Below are positions 11,691-24,490 of a stretch of DNA of 64,000 nucleotides, one piece after another; position 1 is the first letter of the stretch; every line of letters starts with the position of its first letter. The notes below the pieces were generated by a model. That model made no database searches. It was given only the letters and a program-made list of their open reading frames with translations, and was not told the DNA's origin. The position numbers and the translations under genes are program-made. Source of the DNA: Tetrastigma voinierianum (taxonomy: Eukaryota; Streptophyta; Magnoliopsida; Vitales; Vitaceae); NCBI GenBank assembly GCA_016808115.1, contig JAEQBH010007371.1, positions 62,001 through 126,000 on the forward strand, read 5' to 3'.

Positions 11691-13296
11691 TATATTTCAT
11701 TTCCTTATCATCCTTCATTTTACACATTTTTTATCATTGTATACATATCATGCCCATATGTAATGTACTGTAGCTTCTCATATCACGTCATGTCATTTTT
11801 ATATTCTTGTCATTTTATCTTATGTTTCATGCACTGTGTCAATACCTTAAGTGGATAGGAACTATAAGAACCGAAGGTGCTACTATATTCACATTATGCA
11901 GGCAATATACTTAAGGACTTAGAAAGTCTTTGTTATCCATTAATGAGACAATGACCATCTATAAAAAGGATCCCTTGAGCAGCATTATCATTATAGAACA
12001 ATGACTAATATAAGTGCCCGAAAGGCACTATAATGATCCCAACGAAGACAGTGATGAGTAATGTTGGCAATTCTTTCTCACTAATAGGCATGTCCATCTA
12101 GCCCTCTTAGGTTCTAAGCAAACAATCTGTTTATTTATTTTCATTTTAATATATCATAATACGAGTAATAACCCATTTATCCGGTATTTCATATACGATA
12201 TTTTCTTATCATTTCATGCATATTTACCCTTGAATCATTTAGACATTTGTATATGTTTACTTGTACCATTATTTGGACATTTAAGTCAATCCCTTATGTA
12301 TGGGTGGCACAATTATCATTTAATAAATGATAAATCCCACATAACCAAGGAATAACACTATATTTAAACACATTAGCAAATGAGGGCAAGAAACAATGCT
12401 TTCCAAATTAGCTTCACCTCGGCGACGAGGTACAGACATTTTTCATATAATTTTTATACTTGTACGAACCCTTTACTTCACTTATTAGGATCCTCATTAA
12501 CCCAATGAAAGATTGTTAGAGTGCGGAAGAGATGAATAAAAGCAAAGACTAGCGAATGCGCCTAAACGGACCATAATGACTGCGTGAGCTTAGGCTCAGG
12601 TACACCTAGGCGTGCACTCCTACCTTTGGCGCGTAGAGGTGTCATTTGAATCACGAGAAATGTGGCCAAATTTGGCCATTTTCATAGAAATTCCTTCAAA
12701 CTACAACCAACTCAGCAAAAACACATTGCAAACCATAAAGCTCATATATACCCACCAACCCAATATTTTCTATTAAGTTTTCTTTCACTACTTAGGCAGA
12801 AGTGGGATTTCCATCTTAATAATCCATACAAATCTATACAAATCCACAAATTATAGTTTCTATACGGTTTCTTGAACTTCTCTTCTTCTTCTCTTCTTCC
12901 TTTCTTCCTCCTTCTTCTCTTTCTCTTCTCTTCTCTTCTCTTCTCTCTTTCTATCCTAATGCCCTAACTTCCTATACCAAAAAATGAACTTTCTAAAGGC
13001 CATGTTTGGTCTAATACCAATTTGGCTTAACTTTCCTTTTTTTCCATTTGGTCCTTCTTTTTTATTTATTCTCAATTCAACTTATTCATATTTCCATGTT
13101 GTATATAACCTTCTTATCATATGACCAGATTAAATTCTGAATTGGTAAATTACTAATTTACCCTTAACTGTATATAATTTTGGATATTTGCTTATTTTAT
13201 TTTCCAGCATTATTTTATTCGGAAAAATAGACATTTACTTTTATTATACCTAAACATGTTATATTGATGTAGGGGTATAATTTGGGGGTGCTTACA
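11691..13296 (-). repeat. Tekay-like LTR (- orientation), left boundary approximate
   Basis: On the - strand it starts at 13296 with TGTAAGCACCCCCAAATTATACC. It shows the same landmarks as the other Tekay-like LTRs here: an AT-rich start, a CT-rich block (12880-12955) and a 'ggctcaggtacacctaggcg' motif cluster near 12590-12630. No internal region or polypurine tract adjoins it, so it is solo or truncated. TGGCC (13297-13301) is one possible target-duplication copy; the partner was not found. Confidence 0.5.
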
Positions 13297-13667
13297 TGGC
13301 CCACGTCGCCCGTGTCCACTGCTTGTTTAAAGTTATACCAGACGATTTATTTATCACGATTCAAGTTCAAATTATTTATATGGGAGCTTCCTCAATTCTT
13401 TTCCCAAATTTCAAGATTTTCTTAAAAATCTCGTTTTAAGTCCACTAGGAGCTTGCAAATCGCCTTAGAAAAGCGTGAAAATTTCAACTATCTAAATCAG
13501 AAACTGAAATTAAATGCAGGTAATTAGATTTCACGAGATGAATCCAACTATGAGGTCCATTTCTTTATTTGATATCTAAAAATTTTTCAAGTTTGCAACC
13601 CGTACCGTAGTGGCAATTTATCGTTTTGCCCTTTTTCGGAAAAAATCAAGTTTTCCCGGGTTTTACA
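13297..13667 (-). repeat. Truncated 3' LTR, TGTAAAACCCGGG family (- orientation)
   Basis: Reading the - strand from 13667 gives TGTAAAACCCGGGAAAAC, then a 'gaaaaaggg.aaaacg.taa' block. This matches the start of the solo LTR at 30131. Only the first ~370 bases remain, because the Tekay-like LTR ending at 13296 cuts it off. Confidence 0.7.
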
Positions 13668-13680
13668 TTCTTCCCCTCTT
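13668..13680 (-). other. Polypurine tract
   Basis: The - strand reads AAGAGGGGAAGAA directly before TGTAAAACCC. It is preceded by AATTTCGGTGACGAAATTC, the usual 3' context in Tekay elements. This shows that the truncated LTR is a 3' LTR attached to the internal region at 13681-15040. Confidence 0.75.
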
Positions 13681-15040
13681 AAAAGAATTTCGTCACCGAA
13701 ATTCACATGCACAAACACATACAATCACATGCATATGAAACAATCATTTAATGTCAAATGATAAAAAGATACCTTCATCTCAAATAAGAAATGATAATTA
13801 GTGCGTATAGTGTCTTAGGTTCCCATGTTTTGCCTCCTCACTCCTCGATCTTTCGCCATAATACCTTACTAGCCTGCGGTCTTGCCTCGCAAAACCTAAT
13901 CTCAGAAAATCCACCATGATACTTGGGTCCCTCCTCAAGGTTCATCGCATCAATGGCCTTCTTAATCTACTATGAGTCATCTAGTGTATTCAGTATTGCA
14001 AATATGGAATACATGTGAACTTTGGGATGGTTTGCGGTAACCCTGGCAGAGTGAAAGCGTACTTGCCTCTCAGTATCTCAAGGGTCGATGTATCTCGTGA
14101 TGTCTTGCAGCTTGCCAAACGACTTGCTCTCTCTTATGTACCTCTGAAGACATGATCCCCGCCCTCAAACTCTAGGGTCCTGCCGTGCAATGGGGTAAGC
14201 TCTTCTTCAGCTTGTGAGCCGCGGAAGATGTTTCTGTATCGAATCCACGCTTCTCGGAGGTGTCCACTGACAAGTCACGGACTGTAAAAGGGTCTCTCTC
14301 CCACCTCCGTCCAACAAACCAGAGATCGACAAGGCCTCCCATATAGTGTCGCATAGGGTGTCATCTTACATGTCTCACTTCAGTAACTATTGTTGTGGCG
14401 AACTCCACCCTAGGGTGTCTCTTGAAATTGCACTTGGAAGCAGCGCGTGCCGTAGCATGTTCCATAAAGTCACGGATGGTCCTCAGCCAGACCATCCGTC
14501 TGGGGATGACAGTGCTCATCATCAGCTGGCGTCATGACTCATAGAAGCTCTTCCAAAATGAGCCTTAAACCTAGGATCCCGATTCAATACTATAGATACG
14601 GTACTATACCAACTAGACGTCTCATGTGCAAACGGAAATTCCTCTAAGTGAAGGTCATCTACACACGACCCGAAAATTAATCTGAAACTGTGTAGCCAAT
14701 CACTATCTCTTACACCACACATTGCAGCCCTCGTGATGTTAAGTGGAAAGTAGTCTAAAATCCCATCATGACATGCTCTGCACAATCAGCTACCCGAAAG
14801 TTTAGATAATTCCATTGGCCTCTAGTGCTTAACCTTTTCTTGTTGACATGTGAGGCATCTACGGGCAAATCTCAATGATGTTTCTTCATCCCATAGGTAT
14901 CGGTCGCATGCGAGAAGGGTGTTTCTGAATCAACAAAATTTATAAACCTAATTCCTCCCCTCTTCTTGTAGCATGGCTGCTGCCGAGTATAGTAACTCTA
15001 AGAGTTCGAACACGAGGATAGGTTTTCTTCGCACAAATGA
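13681..15040 (-). mobile_element. Decayed internal region of a Tekay-like element (3' part)
   Basis: This is the 3' internal part of the element whose 3' LTR ends at 13667. Integrase traces are readable at 14522-14905. The 850 bases between those traces and the polypurine tract hold only scraps and no long frame. The region stops near 15040, where Athila-like LTR sequence begins. Confidence 0.65.
14522..14905 (-). pseudogene. Integrase fragment (zinc finger plus core remnants)
   Basis: On the - strand, near 14905-14800, a frame reads 'SLRFARRCLTCQQEKVKH' followed by 'RPMEL', the C-x2-C half of the integrase HHCC finger. A second open stretch of 87 codons (14785-14522) spans the core and includes 'VSIVLNRDPRFKAHF'. 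That matches the region of the second catalytic aspartate (usual form SDRDPRF), with the adjacent residues altered. The spacing between the two landmarks suits one integrase. Most of the middle is unrecognisable, so the copy is dead. Confidence 0.7.
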
Positions 15041-16500
15041 CTTGTAGTTGGGTTCAACTTAGTGAATTCAATTTGGATTTTAAGGTTTGGTAAAAACAGT
15101 GAGTTGAATTGTTTGGAAACTAAAAATAAAATAAGTTAAAATGTAAAATGGAACTCCTTGAAGTGTTAGGTCACTGGGGTTGGATTCCTAGGGCAGCTGA
15201 GGGTTTCCAGGGTCCTTTCCTTGCGTTGGGGAGGATGACCTATAGTCATCTCCCGAACCGGTTCTTCATTTAGCTATAAAAATTGACTCTTAATAAATAT
15301 CCTTTGAAAAATGGCATCCACTGGCCATTAGTGCTCTCAGTCGTTAAAACACAAGTCACCTTGACTCACCTTCCAATGGATCATAAATGATAACTAACGA
15401 ACATTAATGGATCTAACATTAAGCATCCAATGAGCGAAAACTTGCAAAATATCAAACATTCAAGGTGACTCAAAGGGATCAAAACCTAAGTTAAAAAGGG
15501 AGGCTTAGTAGGAAGTGGATGCACGCGTGAAAACATGGAACCCCCTCGGCTGCCTCGGGATCGCACATGATAGCCTTCTTCTTCCAAGGAGAAGGAGGTT
15601 AGCCACTCGTCCTTCGAGTTGTCATCCTCGGAGGGTGTTTAGGCTGCCCAGTGAGAAAATGAGAGAAAGCTGGGGAAAGAGCGGGGAAGTCTTTAGCTTC
15701 CCCATCGGGGAAACTTTATTAATGAGCAAAAAGAGGTCTGCGGATTCTGATGATGGGTTTAGGACTATCTTTGTCCCCCAAGCAGGCAAAATTACAAGAG
15801 CACAGTTAATCACTATTGCAAGAGGACAATTGGGAAGACACAAAATTTATAGCAAAAGTCAAAGGTCAAAACAACATGAAACGATGGCGCGAGGAAATAA
15901 ATTCCCGGTGTTCTGCGAGAATTTCTCAACCCTCTGAGAAATTTTGGGGTTGCGAAAAATTTCGCAGCCCTGCTCCTTTTCTTTCTTTTGCTTTCTGCTT
16001 CTCTTTTCTATTACGGTTTTTTGATTTGCGGCTATGAGTTAGACTTTCCAGATTCTCCATGGTTATTTGAATCCTATCTATGGTATAAAAAGCACACTTA
16101 AAACAACAAAACTTGCCACAAATTTGATTAGTAGCTTTGCTAGGTCCTTAACATGCCAATTAGGTTAATTAGGTTGATTAGTACACAAAAGTGCTTTTTC
16201 GAAACCTGTATTAATAAGGGTGTAAATAACAGCTTTTTAGGTAGTAATCACACCCCAACGAACATTGCTAATTATATGATGAAAGAAGAACGATTAAAAA
16301 CAAGATTTGCTATATATATCTCAAAAAAATGAAGTAATGTGCCAGCCTTCAGCAAAGTCATCAAAATCCTATGATGACTCTCTCAGAAAATGAGTACTAT
16401 GCAAAATCAGTATCAAGCGAGTGTAGTAACTCCTAGAGAACCAACTTTGACACCTTCCACAAAAAACTAAGTGTTTTGATTTGATTAGGTTTTAAAAAAT
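15041..16500 (-). repeat. Athila-like LTR (- orientation), boundaries approximate
   Basis: The left end resembles the end of the Athila LTR at 10383 (a 'ggtttggtaaaaacagtgag' versus 'agttggtaaaaatgcag' block). A - strand TATA-like GCTATAAATTT lies at about 15843-15853. Immediately upstream (15880-15985) is a cluster of TGCGA(A)AATTTC-GC words. No protein-coding frame of known type occurs inside. Confidence 0.45.
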
Positions 16501-18188
16501 AAAGCATCAAGCTATCCTCCCCGACCTAGATCTTGTCTAAACTTAGCAGACTAACCAACCTCAATAGATCAAGACCCACTTTTATTTGATAACTCCCTTC
16601 TTCTTTTTTTGTTGTAAGGGTGCAATGCTAAGGGTATCGAACTCACAAGTGTCCATGTAACGGGGGTCCACCGATGACTCCCAACCAATTAAGGTTTAGG
16701 GCATCAAGTCATAAGGACCTTTCGACCACTAACTCTTCAGGTTTCACCCCGGACACTTAATGAATTCAAAACTCCAGCACCTACAATTTGCTAAACTCTG
16801 CCTATTCACCCATGTAACGAGCACAAAGTCGGTGGCTCCCAACCAATTGGCTTAGGGCACCAAGCTTTAAAGACTTTCGCCATATACCCCTCGGACCGTG
16901 CTCGAGTTTCAAGACAAAACGTCACAATTTTTCTTTTCTTTTCTTTTCTTTTCTTTTCTTTTTTGAAAGACTCATTGGTCTTTTTATTCAGGGGTCCTAA
17001 CCTATTAAAGGCGGTAAGGTACTAGAAATGGGACTTTGCGGGAGGAAAAACTAGAACAGAGAGAGAAAGTAGCAAGGCAGATCAACTTGCTATAAATGAA
17101 ATCTAATGTGCACCAGTGTGTGGTTAGTTCAATGTGGAAGAAAAAAGGTTGAATATGCAGAATTCAACATGTGATCAACTCAAACTAAGCATAACACCAT
17201 TCTAACATCAACAACATTGGAACAAAATTTCGAATTTCTCATCATAAGTGGGCATTACAAAAAATTTACGAAAATCGGGCGAGAAAGCATGAACTAGAAA
17301 CTAAAAAAATAGCCATCATTTAAAAAAAAAACTAACAAGAAAGCCATTCAACTAGAAAAAAGACTCTAAACATAAAAAAACAACAACTGCCTTCCTTAAC
17401 TCCCCAGCAATTCAACATTGTCCTCAATGTATGGAATGGAAATTTAGGAAGGAAGTGATACCTCATGATGAAATGTACCTGTTTTTTTATAGGAGACTTA
17501 TGAGAACTTTCCACCGAGGTAATATTCACTCCATTTGGGCTTCAAATGAACAAGTTGGAAGAAGAAAAGAGAGGAAAAAAGTGACCAGTAGGAGTATTTT
17601 GAAAATTACGTCATTAACATTATAGGCTAAAAGTTTTCTAGCTATATTTAGATTCCACACTCTCTAAGCTTCCAACGATACCAAAATTATGAGTCGGATA
17701 GAAAAGTTATGAACAAAGAAAATGAGGTGCGAGAAAGAGGAGGTTTCGAAAACACCGTGGGTTGCAATTTCGCAACCCGTACATTCAATTTTTTTTGAGA
17801 ATTTTTTTCTTTTTTTAGAGACAATTTTTTTATATTAATAATAATAATAAATAAAATAAAATAAAGGAAAAAGTCTGGTACACTCAGTGGGTTCTGCGAA
17901 ATTTTCTCGCAAATTCACGAAGAGCTATGAAACTCTCTCCTATGAACTCTGAACCTCCTATTTGCAAGAAACTTGACACAAACTGCAAAAATAAGCAATG
18001 TAAAAATAAAAAAAATGCAGAAAAAATAAAAAACCAGCTAGAAACAAAGATTAACTTAAAATTAGAAAATCTAAAGAGAAAAATTGAATAAAGAAAAATA
18101 AAATAAAATAAAAATTAACACTATAACACTATAACGGCCAAGTCGTGTTTGTTTTCTTCAAAGAAATCAATATTCATCAAGGTGGAGA
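16501..18188 (-). mobile_element. Athila-like non-coding region between pol and 3' LTR
   Basis: On the - strand this carries an 'ACATTGAGGACAATGTTGAA' phrase (complement of about 17408-17430). It also has two copies of a 'CCAACCAATT.GG.TTAGGGCA.CAAG' block (16680-16710 and 16835-16865), each followed by a 'ctttcg...accact/cc' tail. These phrases are familiar from the long untranslated 3' part of Athila elements. A further TTTCGCAACCC word pair is at 17760-17780. No coding sequence was found. The region ends where a separate LTR begins at 18225. Confidence 0.45.
16927..16963. repeat. (TTTTC)n microsatellite
   Basis: About seven units of TTTTC, flanked by longer T runs, inside the Athila-like 3' region. 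Confidence 0.9.
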
Positions 18189-18224
18189 TTGTTATGGCAT
18201 TTGACTCATATTGAGAGTAAAATG

Positions 18225-20287
18225 TGTAACGCCCCATCCCGAGAGGGTGTACGGTACATGTAACCATAGGGGCGCATATGTGCACCAGGTGTCATTGTAG
18301 TATTTTGGGAGTTGTTCAGGACGAAATTTTGAAATCATAAATTTAATTAACCCAGAATTTGTACTAGAACAAGGGTAAAGTTGTAAATTTCCAAAAATGA
18401 TATGAAAACCATAATTTGAGAAGATGAGAGGCCATTGTGAAAATAATAAAGGTTGTTGTGCAAATGTTGAGAGATGGAGGACCTACTTGCAGTTAAGGCA
18501 AAGCTTAGAATAAAAAAAGGGGATAAGAAACAAACAATTCATTTTTGGTCTCATTTGGCTAGGGCAAACCGTGGAGAAGGGAAGAATAGAGAAAGGAAGA
18601 GAAGAAGAAGAAGAGGAAGAAGAAGAGGGAGAAGAGAAATAAGGTATGTTTTTGTATTTGAATTATGTGTAATTTGGATTCCTAGGGTTTTGGTATGGAG
18701 ATTAGTTGCTCACTTTCTAGGGTTTTGTGGAGAGATCACATTAACCCTAGAATTGTTGAAGTTATGTGGGTAAAACCCTAATTGGTATAGAATAAACATG
18801 GAATCCATCATAATTATATGGTTTTGTAGGAATTAGTGGACCTTGGATTGAATTATTAGGATTTTCACCTAGGGTTTTGTTGTATGAAGTTCCAAACCAC
18901 CAATACAAGTATTATGGTGTGGTTTTGGATAAATTTCATGTTGGTTTTTGAGGTATTATGGAATGGAGAGGCTATATGAAGAAAAATGGTACCAAAAGAG
19001 GCAAAGATCTGACATTACAGACAAAGCATACAGAGTGGTACCGATACCAAAAATAGGGTGTCTGGTGCCACTTAACTAAACCCATTTGATAGGTACCAAC
19101 ATACGAATGTTTGGTGCCGGTACCCAAGCTATGTCAGTACCGGTACCACGATTGTCTCAAAAAGCACAGATTTTTTGTGATTTCGTATATTTAAGCCCAG
19201 GAATTCATACACCGATAGTATGGGAACCTTAATAAATGATTAAGAGAGGTTGAAGAAGAATGGCTTTCAATGAAAAGCGTCTGGACCTCGCCGCCTCGGC
19301 GAAGTGATATTCATTAGTGTGAATATGGCATAGTTACTAAAAGTAGCTTTGCTGTGTAAATGCGATTAAGTTTCTGCGCTATACGTAGGCGATTAATATT
19401 TTTCGCGTGTCGTTTGAGTGTGTAGGATAAAAGCAAGGCGAGAAGAAGTTGTAGTCGTGCTCAAGTTTTGAAGTAAACAAAGGTGAGTGTTCTAAGCCTA
19501 TTTTTTTTTTTAAATACTAGTGTATTGTATAAATTGTTTTGCTTGGTATTTAATAGTTTTGATTGTAAACCATATTTTAAAGCAAATGATGAGTTTTTAA
19601 GGCAAGCTTGATGGTTTTGATTTAAACCATATGTAAGAAAAGCAAACGGAGTAATGGTTTTGATGTATTCAACCATACTTTTAAAAAGCAAGCAAGCAAT
19701 GGTTTGAGTTGTAAAACCATATTTCAAAGAGCAAGCAAGCAAGCAAACAAAAGTATATTTTATAAAACAGGCCTAACGAAAATCCCTAGTTTTAAGCAAG
19801 CATACCAATCAGAGGTATTCCGTACGTGTGCGGTAGTGTTAGGACATCATTTCATGCATTTTAGATTTGCCTCGTCGGCAAACTTAGTTCATGCATCATG
19901 GCATTTAAAGAGACACGTGAAAGCACGCGTCTTTGGGTATATAAGAAGGTTGAGTCTTGCGCTAAGCTAGATTATGGTGATGTAGACCAAGGTCATTCCA
20001 CCATATTCTTAGAAAAAAAGGGAATGAAGGCAAGGCTCCACCTAGGTGATGCGGACCCGAGGTCCTTTCCCAGAGCAGGTTGAAGCCAGAGGCTCTCGTG
20101 TTTACTGAATTGCAAACAAGCGAAAAGACCTCCAGTGGTTGATGCCGATTTATGAACACATTTTCGAGTTTGAAATCAACCAACTGGTACACGGGTTGAG
20201 CCGGGCTCCGCGTGTTTATTTTAAAGCAAGCGGTTGAGCCCGGGTCAGTCCTGGTTTATAACTTTAAAGTGTGCAGCCAGTTATGCC
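18225..20287 (+). repeat. Left part of a + strand Tekay-like LTR, interrupted
   Basis: It starts TGTAACGCCCCATCCCGAGAGG at 18225, preceded by AAATG. The body shows a GA-rich block (18575-18640), a cluster of palindromic GGTACC-type words (19030-19155), and AAGC-rich tracts (19690-19750). The LTR is broken near 20.29 kb by the - strand chromovirus and resumes at 28812. The reunited LTR would be about 2.75 kb and end GGGGTGTGTCA at 29501. The flanks AAATG and AAAGG differ at one base, consistent with a worn 5-bp target duplication. Confidence 0.65.
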
Positions 20288-23018
20288 TGATGTGACCTCG
20301 ATAAATCGAACGAACCGCGAACATCGTTCCTTCTATATTTACGTATTTATTAAATTTTCGTTTTCAAAAGTGTCGTGACGAATCGGCTCGACCTAATGGC
20401 CAGATCGAACCGAGCTCGGTTTACTCCGACATTTTCATTTATCTTAACAAAACATTTTATTATGTCATTTCGTTGCGGAAGCGGTTTCAGTTTTGGGCAA
20501 GCCCATAATCATGTACAATTTCAATGAAATTCGGTAGGGCCATAAACATTTAACAAAATACATTTACAAAGAAGGCATTCATGCCTTTTCAAAATGATAT
20601 ACAAAATCAAGGTTCAGAGTTTAACCCTTTTGTTTACAAAATACTACTTGTTCAAAAGAGATGATATGCAAATTCACAGATATATACTTATCACGTCGTA
20701 CTCTCTCTCTATGACTGCGTGCTTCGATCTTATCTTCTTCTTCTTTGCTTACTTGATACAGCATAGATAAAACTACACGCTAAGCATTTTCGTAACTTAG
20801 TGAGTTGTTTATATCTGATTCTATTTCAATATATTCAAGATTTAACTCGACATGCATTTAACGATAAGCCATGCCTAATATATCAACATATACTCATGCT
20901 ATTCATTTCCGCATGCTTTCAATATACAATCATTTACCATATACATAACATGCATTTTCAATGCAACAATTCATTTCACAATTCAATTTATGAGATTTAA
21001 GCATATACATAAGAATCCCATTTACACTCGTCAATGTTGGTTCATTAACCTTGACTATTCAATTTACTTTTTCAACGGATTCCGTTTGATGAATCCCACC
21101 CTTATTATCGACCGGTAATATTTTTACACATTTAACAATTTGGTCTCCATCATGGCCGGATCTTTGTTTGGTGCACCCCGACATGTGGTATCACTTATTC
21201 GGTCTCCCATCATGACGGATGCCGTTTGGTGCACCGACATGTGGTATCAATTAAATGTCATACACCATCATGACGGATGCCGATTGGTGCATCCCGCCAA
21301 GTGGAACATTTCTTCAATGTCATACGCCATCATGACGAATTTGATTAGTGCATCCGCCAAAGTGGGACGTGGACAATTTGAGTGCCTTCGTGTGGGATCT
21401 TAGATTGGTGCATCGTCGGTGATTGGTCGATATATCAATCAATTCACATTTATGACGGATTCCGTTTAATGAATCCCGTCTTTATCATCATTCACATTCA
21501 TTCGGTTTTCAAATATCACATTTCAATTCCATATTCACTTTCGTATTATCTTTTCAAAGATATACTCAATCTATGTACTTATTTCATACTCATTTACATA
21601 CTCGTTTCATATACTCATTCATGTACTCGTTTCATAGTTACTTGGTAAACTACGGAATACTTGAAATCTCTGGATAGAAATCCAGAAGAACAAGCGAAAA
21701 TTTATCGAATCTAACTTCCTTCTCTTCGATCTCGGTCCTAGGTTAGGCGATCATCACCCGTCCCTAGTCAATAACAATTACGCCACTCTTAGTGGATAAT
21801 CAATTCTTAAACAATTTTAGTGAATTACAAATTTATTTCCTTTAACGGTCTTGGGTTAGGAACACTAAGTACCTTGCAGAAGACGAACTCGGCCGAGTAA
21901 AGCCTCAGCGAGGCGCGAGTGCAGTACATTTTCCCTTAGTCCTATCCTTATTTGAACCCCCATTATTCATTTCTTAGGGTCCCTAAACAATCATGTATGA
22001 ATCTGAGAGGACTGATGAAACAAGCATAAGCAAAAATAAGAATTTCAGCTGGAACAACTTGTCTGCCGATACGACGACTGTAGGTCTAGATTTACCTTGC
22101 ACAACTGTGCAGTACACCTTTGACTGTACCGATGCAGGTTACCTTGCATCTGCATGCTAGAGTATAAGCTCAGCTTTATCTAGGTACACCTACGGAGTTT
22201 GCAGGAAATTTTCGATTTTGGCATTTTTCTCTCATTTTTCTTCCACAAATCTTCTCCAATTCGTCCCATATCAAAAATCCACCATGGAATCCCTTCAAAA
22301 CAACTCCAAAAGTGGTTTAGAATCAATGAAAACTCTTTTCTCTCAAGTTAGGGCTTTTCCCCAAAATCCAAATCAAAATATGAGGTTAGGGTTTGATTTT
22401 TCTTACCTTGAACCTCTTCAAATCTCTTCTTGTATGTTGTTTGGTCATAGAGCAAGAAATGGGAGTAAAGCCAACCAAAGCCACTCCTCCTTGCAAACCA
22501 CTAGATTTCTTCTCCTTGCACTCCTCTCTCTTCTCGAAAACGTGATTTGCTCTTCAAATGAGCCTAAGACCACATTTTTGGTGCTTTATAAATCAACTTG
22601 AGTGTAGGCCATGTTTGTAACACCTTTAACATTTTTGTCTTCATGTAGTCTTAATTCTCATAAGACCTTGTTTGGCCGCAGTAAATCAATTTTCATTTTT
22701 GGCATTCTAACTCTTTATTTCACTTTCCTTATCATTTATCATTTTATTTCCCATTAGTATTTAAGCTATCATTTGACCCTTAGGTCCTTATTTTACAATT
22801 TCACATTTGCCATTTTCACTTAGGTTATTTAAGGTTCGATCAATTTTCTCATTTTAGCATATAATATTAAATCATATGCTCACGCCTTGATTTATATTTC
22901 ATAATTTATCAATTTATCAATTTTTCACAGAAAAACCCGAGTTTGTATCTCAATTCATACGAGAAATATATAATAAAATTATTATAATAATTCTAGAATT
23001 TATTTTTGAGAACATACA
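20288..23018 (-). repeat. 3' LTR of the chromovirus
   Basis: On the - strand it starts TGTATGTTCTCAAAAATAAA at 23018, next to the polypurine tract, and ends near 20288 (GGTCACATCA). It aligns with the other LTR of the same element over two blocks, 20300-20525 with about 27720-27950 and 22180-23018 with 27955-28811. The 1.65 kb in between exists only in this copy. Confidence 0.7.
21148..21390. repeat. 60-bp tandem repeat inside the chromovirus 3' LTR
   Basis: Four units start at 21148, 21208, 21266 and 21328, each opening CATCATG(A/G)C and containing a 'TTTGGTGCA.CC..CA' segment. Fragments recur at about 21075 and 21452. The other LTR of the element lacks the whole segment. Confidence 0.85.
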
Positions 23019-23019
23019 A

Positions 23020-23035
23020 CTCTCCCCACTTAAGA
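23020..23035 (-). other. Polypurine tract of the chromovirus
   Basis: The - strand reads CTTAAGTGGGGAGAGT right before the LTR start at 23018. The upstream context 'CTCGAGACTAAATTTT' is usual for Tekay elements. Confidence 0.8.
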
Positions 23036-23074
23036 AAATTTAGTCTCGAGAATTTTACCTTAGTCGCTTGATTG

Positions 23075-23240
23075 CGGATCACTGGCTGCGCATCGTTTCT
23101 TCACTTTCCCAAGTGGCTTCTTCGGTCTTGTGGTTTCTCCACAACACTTTGACTAACGGAATCTTCTTGTTCCGTAGTTCTTTCACTTCCTGAGCCAAGA
23201 TCTCTATTGGCTCTTCTTCATATGTCAAATCCAGTCTAAG
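23075..23240 (-). pseudogene. Chromodomain at the integrase C-terminus
   Basis: Translated on the - strand this reads 'YEEEPIEILAQEVKELR', then 'NKKIPLVKVLWRNH', then 'EEATWESEE'. The aromatic residues and the 'VLWRNH..EEATWE' core are diagnostic of a retrotransposon chromodomain, which guides integration to heterochromatin. The domain is open in this frame but is joined to a broken integrase upstream, so it would not be translated as part of a functional protein. Confidence 0.9.
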
Positions 23241-23407
23241 CTCAATTGTCTCCGTAGAGACTACATGTGACAGTCCGTCGGTACCTCAGTAGCATGGACA
23301 CATGGAAAAGCTGTTATGAATCTTTTTCAAGTCGATTAGTAATGCTAATACGTATGCTCTTTGGACCCACTTTTTAGATTACCTCATATGGGCCCAATAA
23401 ATAGGGC

Positions 23408-24490
23408 TCAACGCCATTTCCCGAATCTTATCACCTTCTTCCAAGGCGATACTTTTAAAAACACTTTTTCACCGATTTCATATCGAATATCTTTTCTCTT
23501 CATGTTGGCATATGACTTATGTCTGTCGGTGGCCACTTTCAATCTCTCTCTAATCATTTTAACTTTTTCTTTGGTCTCTTTTATCAAATCGGGGCCAATC
23601 ACTTTTCTTTCACTCAATTCTGTCCAACACAACGGTGTTCTACATTTTCTTCCATATAGAGCCTTGTAAGGTGTCATTCGATACTTATTTGCGAAGCGTT
23701 GTTGTACACAAATTCAGCGAAAGAATGTGTCGATCCCGACTACAACTCGCCCAGTCGGTCGCCTGACTCCTTATTTACTTGTATCCTCCGAATGCGGATC
23801 ATCTTTGATTGTCCATCCGGAGTGCGCGGGTGGAGCGTTGTATCTTGAAACTTAGTCCCAGGTATCCAGGCATCTTCGCGATTTTCCCCCAATCTCGAAA
23901 TAAACCTCGGATCTCGATCTGAGAATAATGGATCTGAGGAATCCGTGTAATCGAACTATTTCCTTGATATATATCTCTGCTAGCTTGTCAAGCGAATAGT
24001 CAGTTCTCGCTGGTAGGAAGTGGTGACGGTCGTCGTCCACTACGACCCAATGAGTCATGCTTCTTAACATCGATAGTATTGACACAAAGTCCATGGTGAT
24101 TCGGTCCGTACACCATACGGTATTACGATGGAATTGCATTAATCGAGAAGAACTTGATGCTCTGCCTTTACTCTTTGACACACCAAACACTTGAACACAA
24201 ATTACATTTACATCTCTCTTTTCATTAGGACCACGAATGACATTTTTCAAATCTTGATAGATCTTTATTGCTAAGGATGGATAAGCAAAGATCCTTATCA
24301 CCTCATCAAGTATGGCTTTCGCCACAATCATGGTACACATACCTATCCTTATAATACAAGGACCTATCTCCTTTATTTGAACTCGGTTTCCTTACCATCT
24401 CCAATCTAGCATAAATTTTCTCGCTCCTTTCTTTTGTGCCTCTAGCACTCGATTCAAGTGGTCTCGTATCAGTGCCCTCTTCGTATGCGA
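23408..24490 (-). pseudogene. Chromovirus integrase (frameshifted)
   Basis: The core lies in 24340-23852: 'ITMDFVSIL' (first catalytic Asp), 'THWVVVDDDRHHFLPARTDYSLDKLAEIYIK' in pieces, and 'EIVRLHG'. The segment that should contain the second Asp reads 'IILRSRSEVYF', so the usual SDRDP is lost. The C-terminal GPY/F part is 23677-23408, starting 'TPYKALYGRKCRTPLCW' and ending 'PWKKVIRFGKW'. At least one frameshift separates the two parts. The zinc-finger portion upstream is only partly legible. Confidence 0.85.

Noticed and set aside
11690..13301. TGGCC as a target duplication for the Tekay-like LTR
   Set aside because: No TGGCC followed by TG was found near the expected left end.
16081..16092. 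+ strand GGTATAAAAAGC as a promoter
   Set aside because: The surrounding LTR appears to be in - orientation with its own TATA-like box near 15850; treated as chance.
18178..18200. 'CATCAAGGTGGAGATTGTTATGG', which resembles a Ty1/copia polypurine tract and LTR start
   Set aside because: Only about 35 bases follow before the + LTR at 18225, and no copia coding sequence or second LTR end was found nearby.
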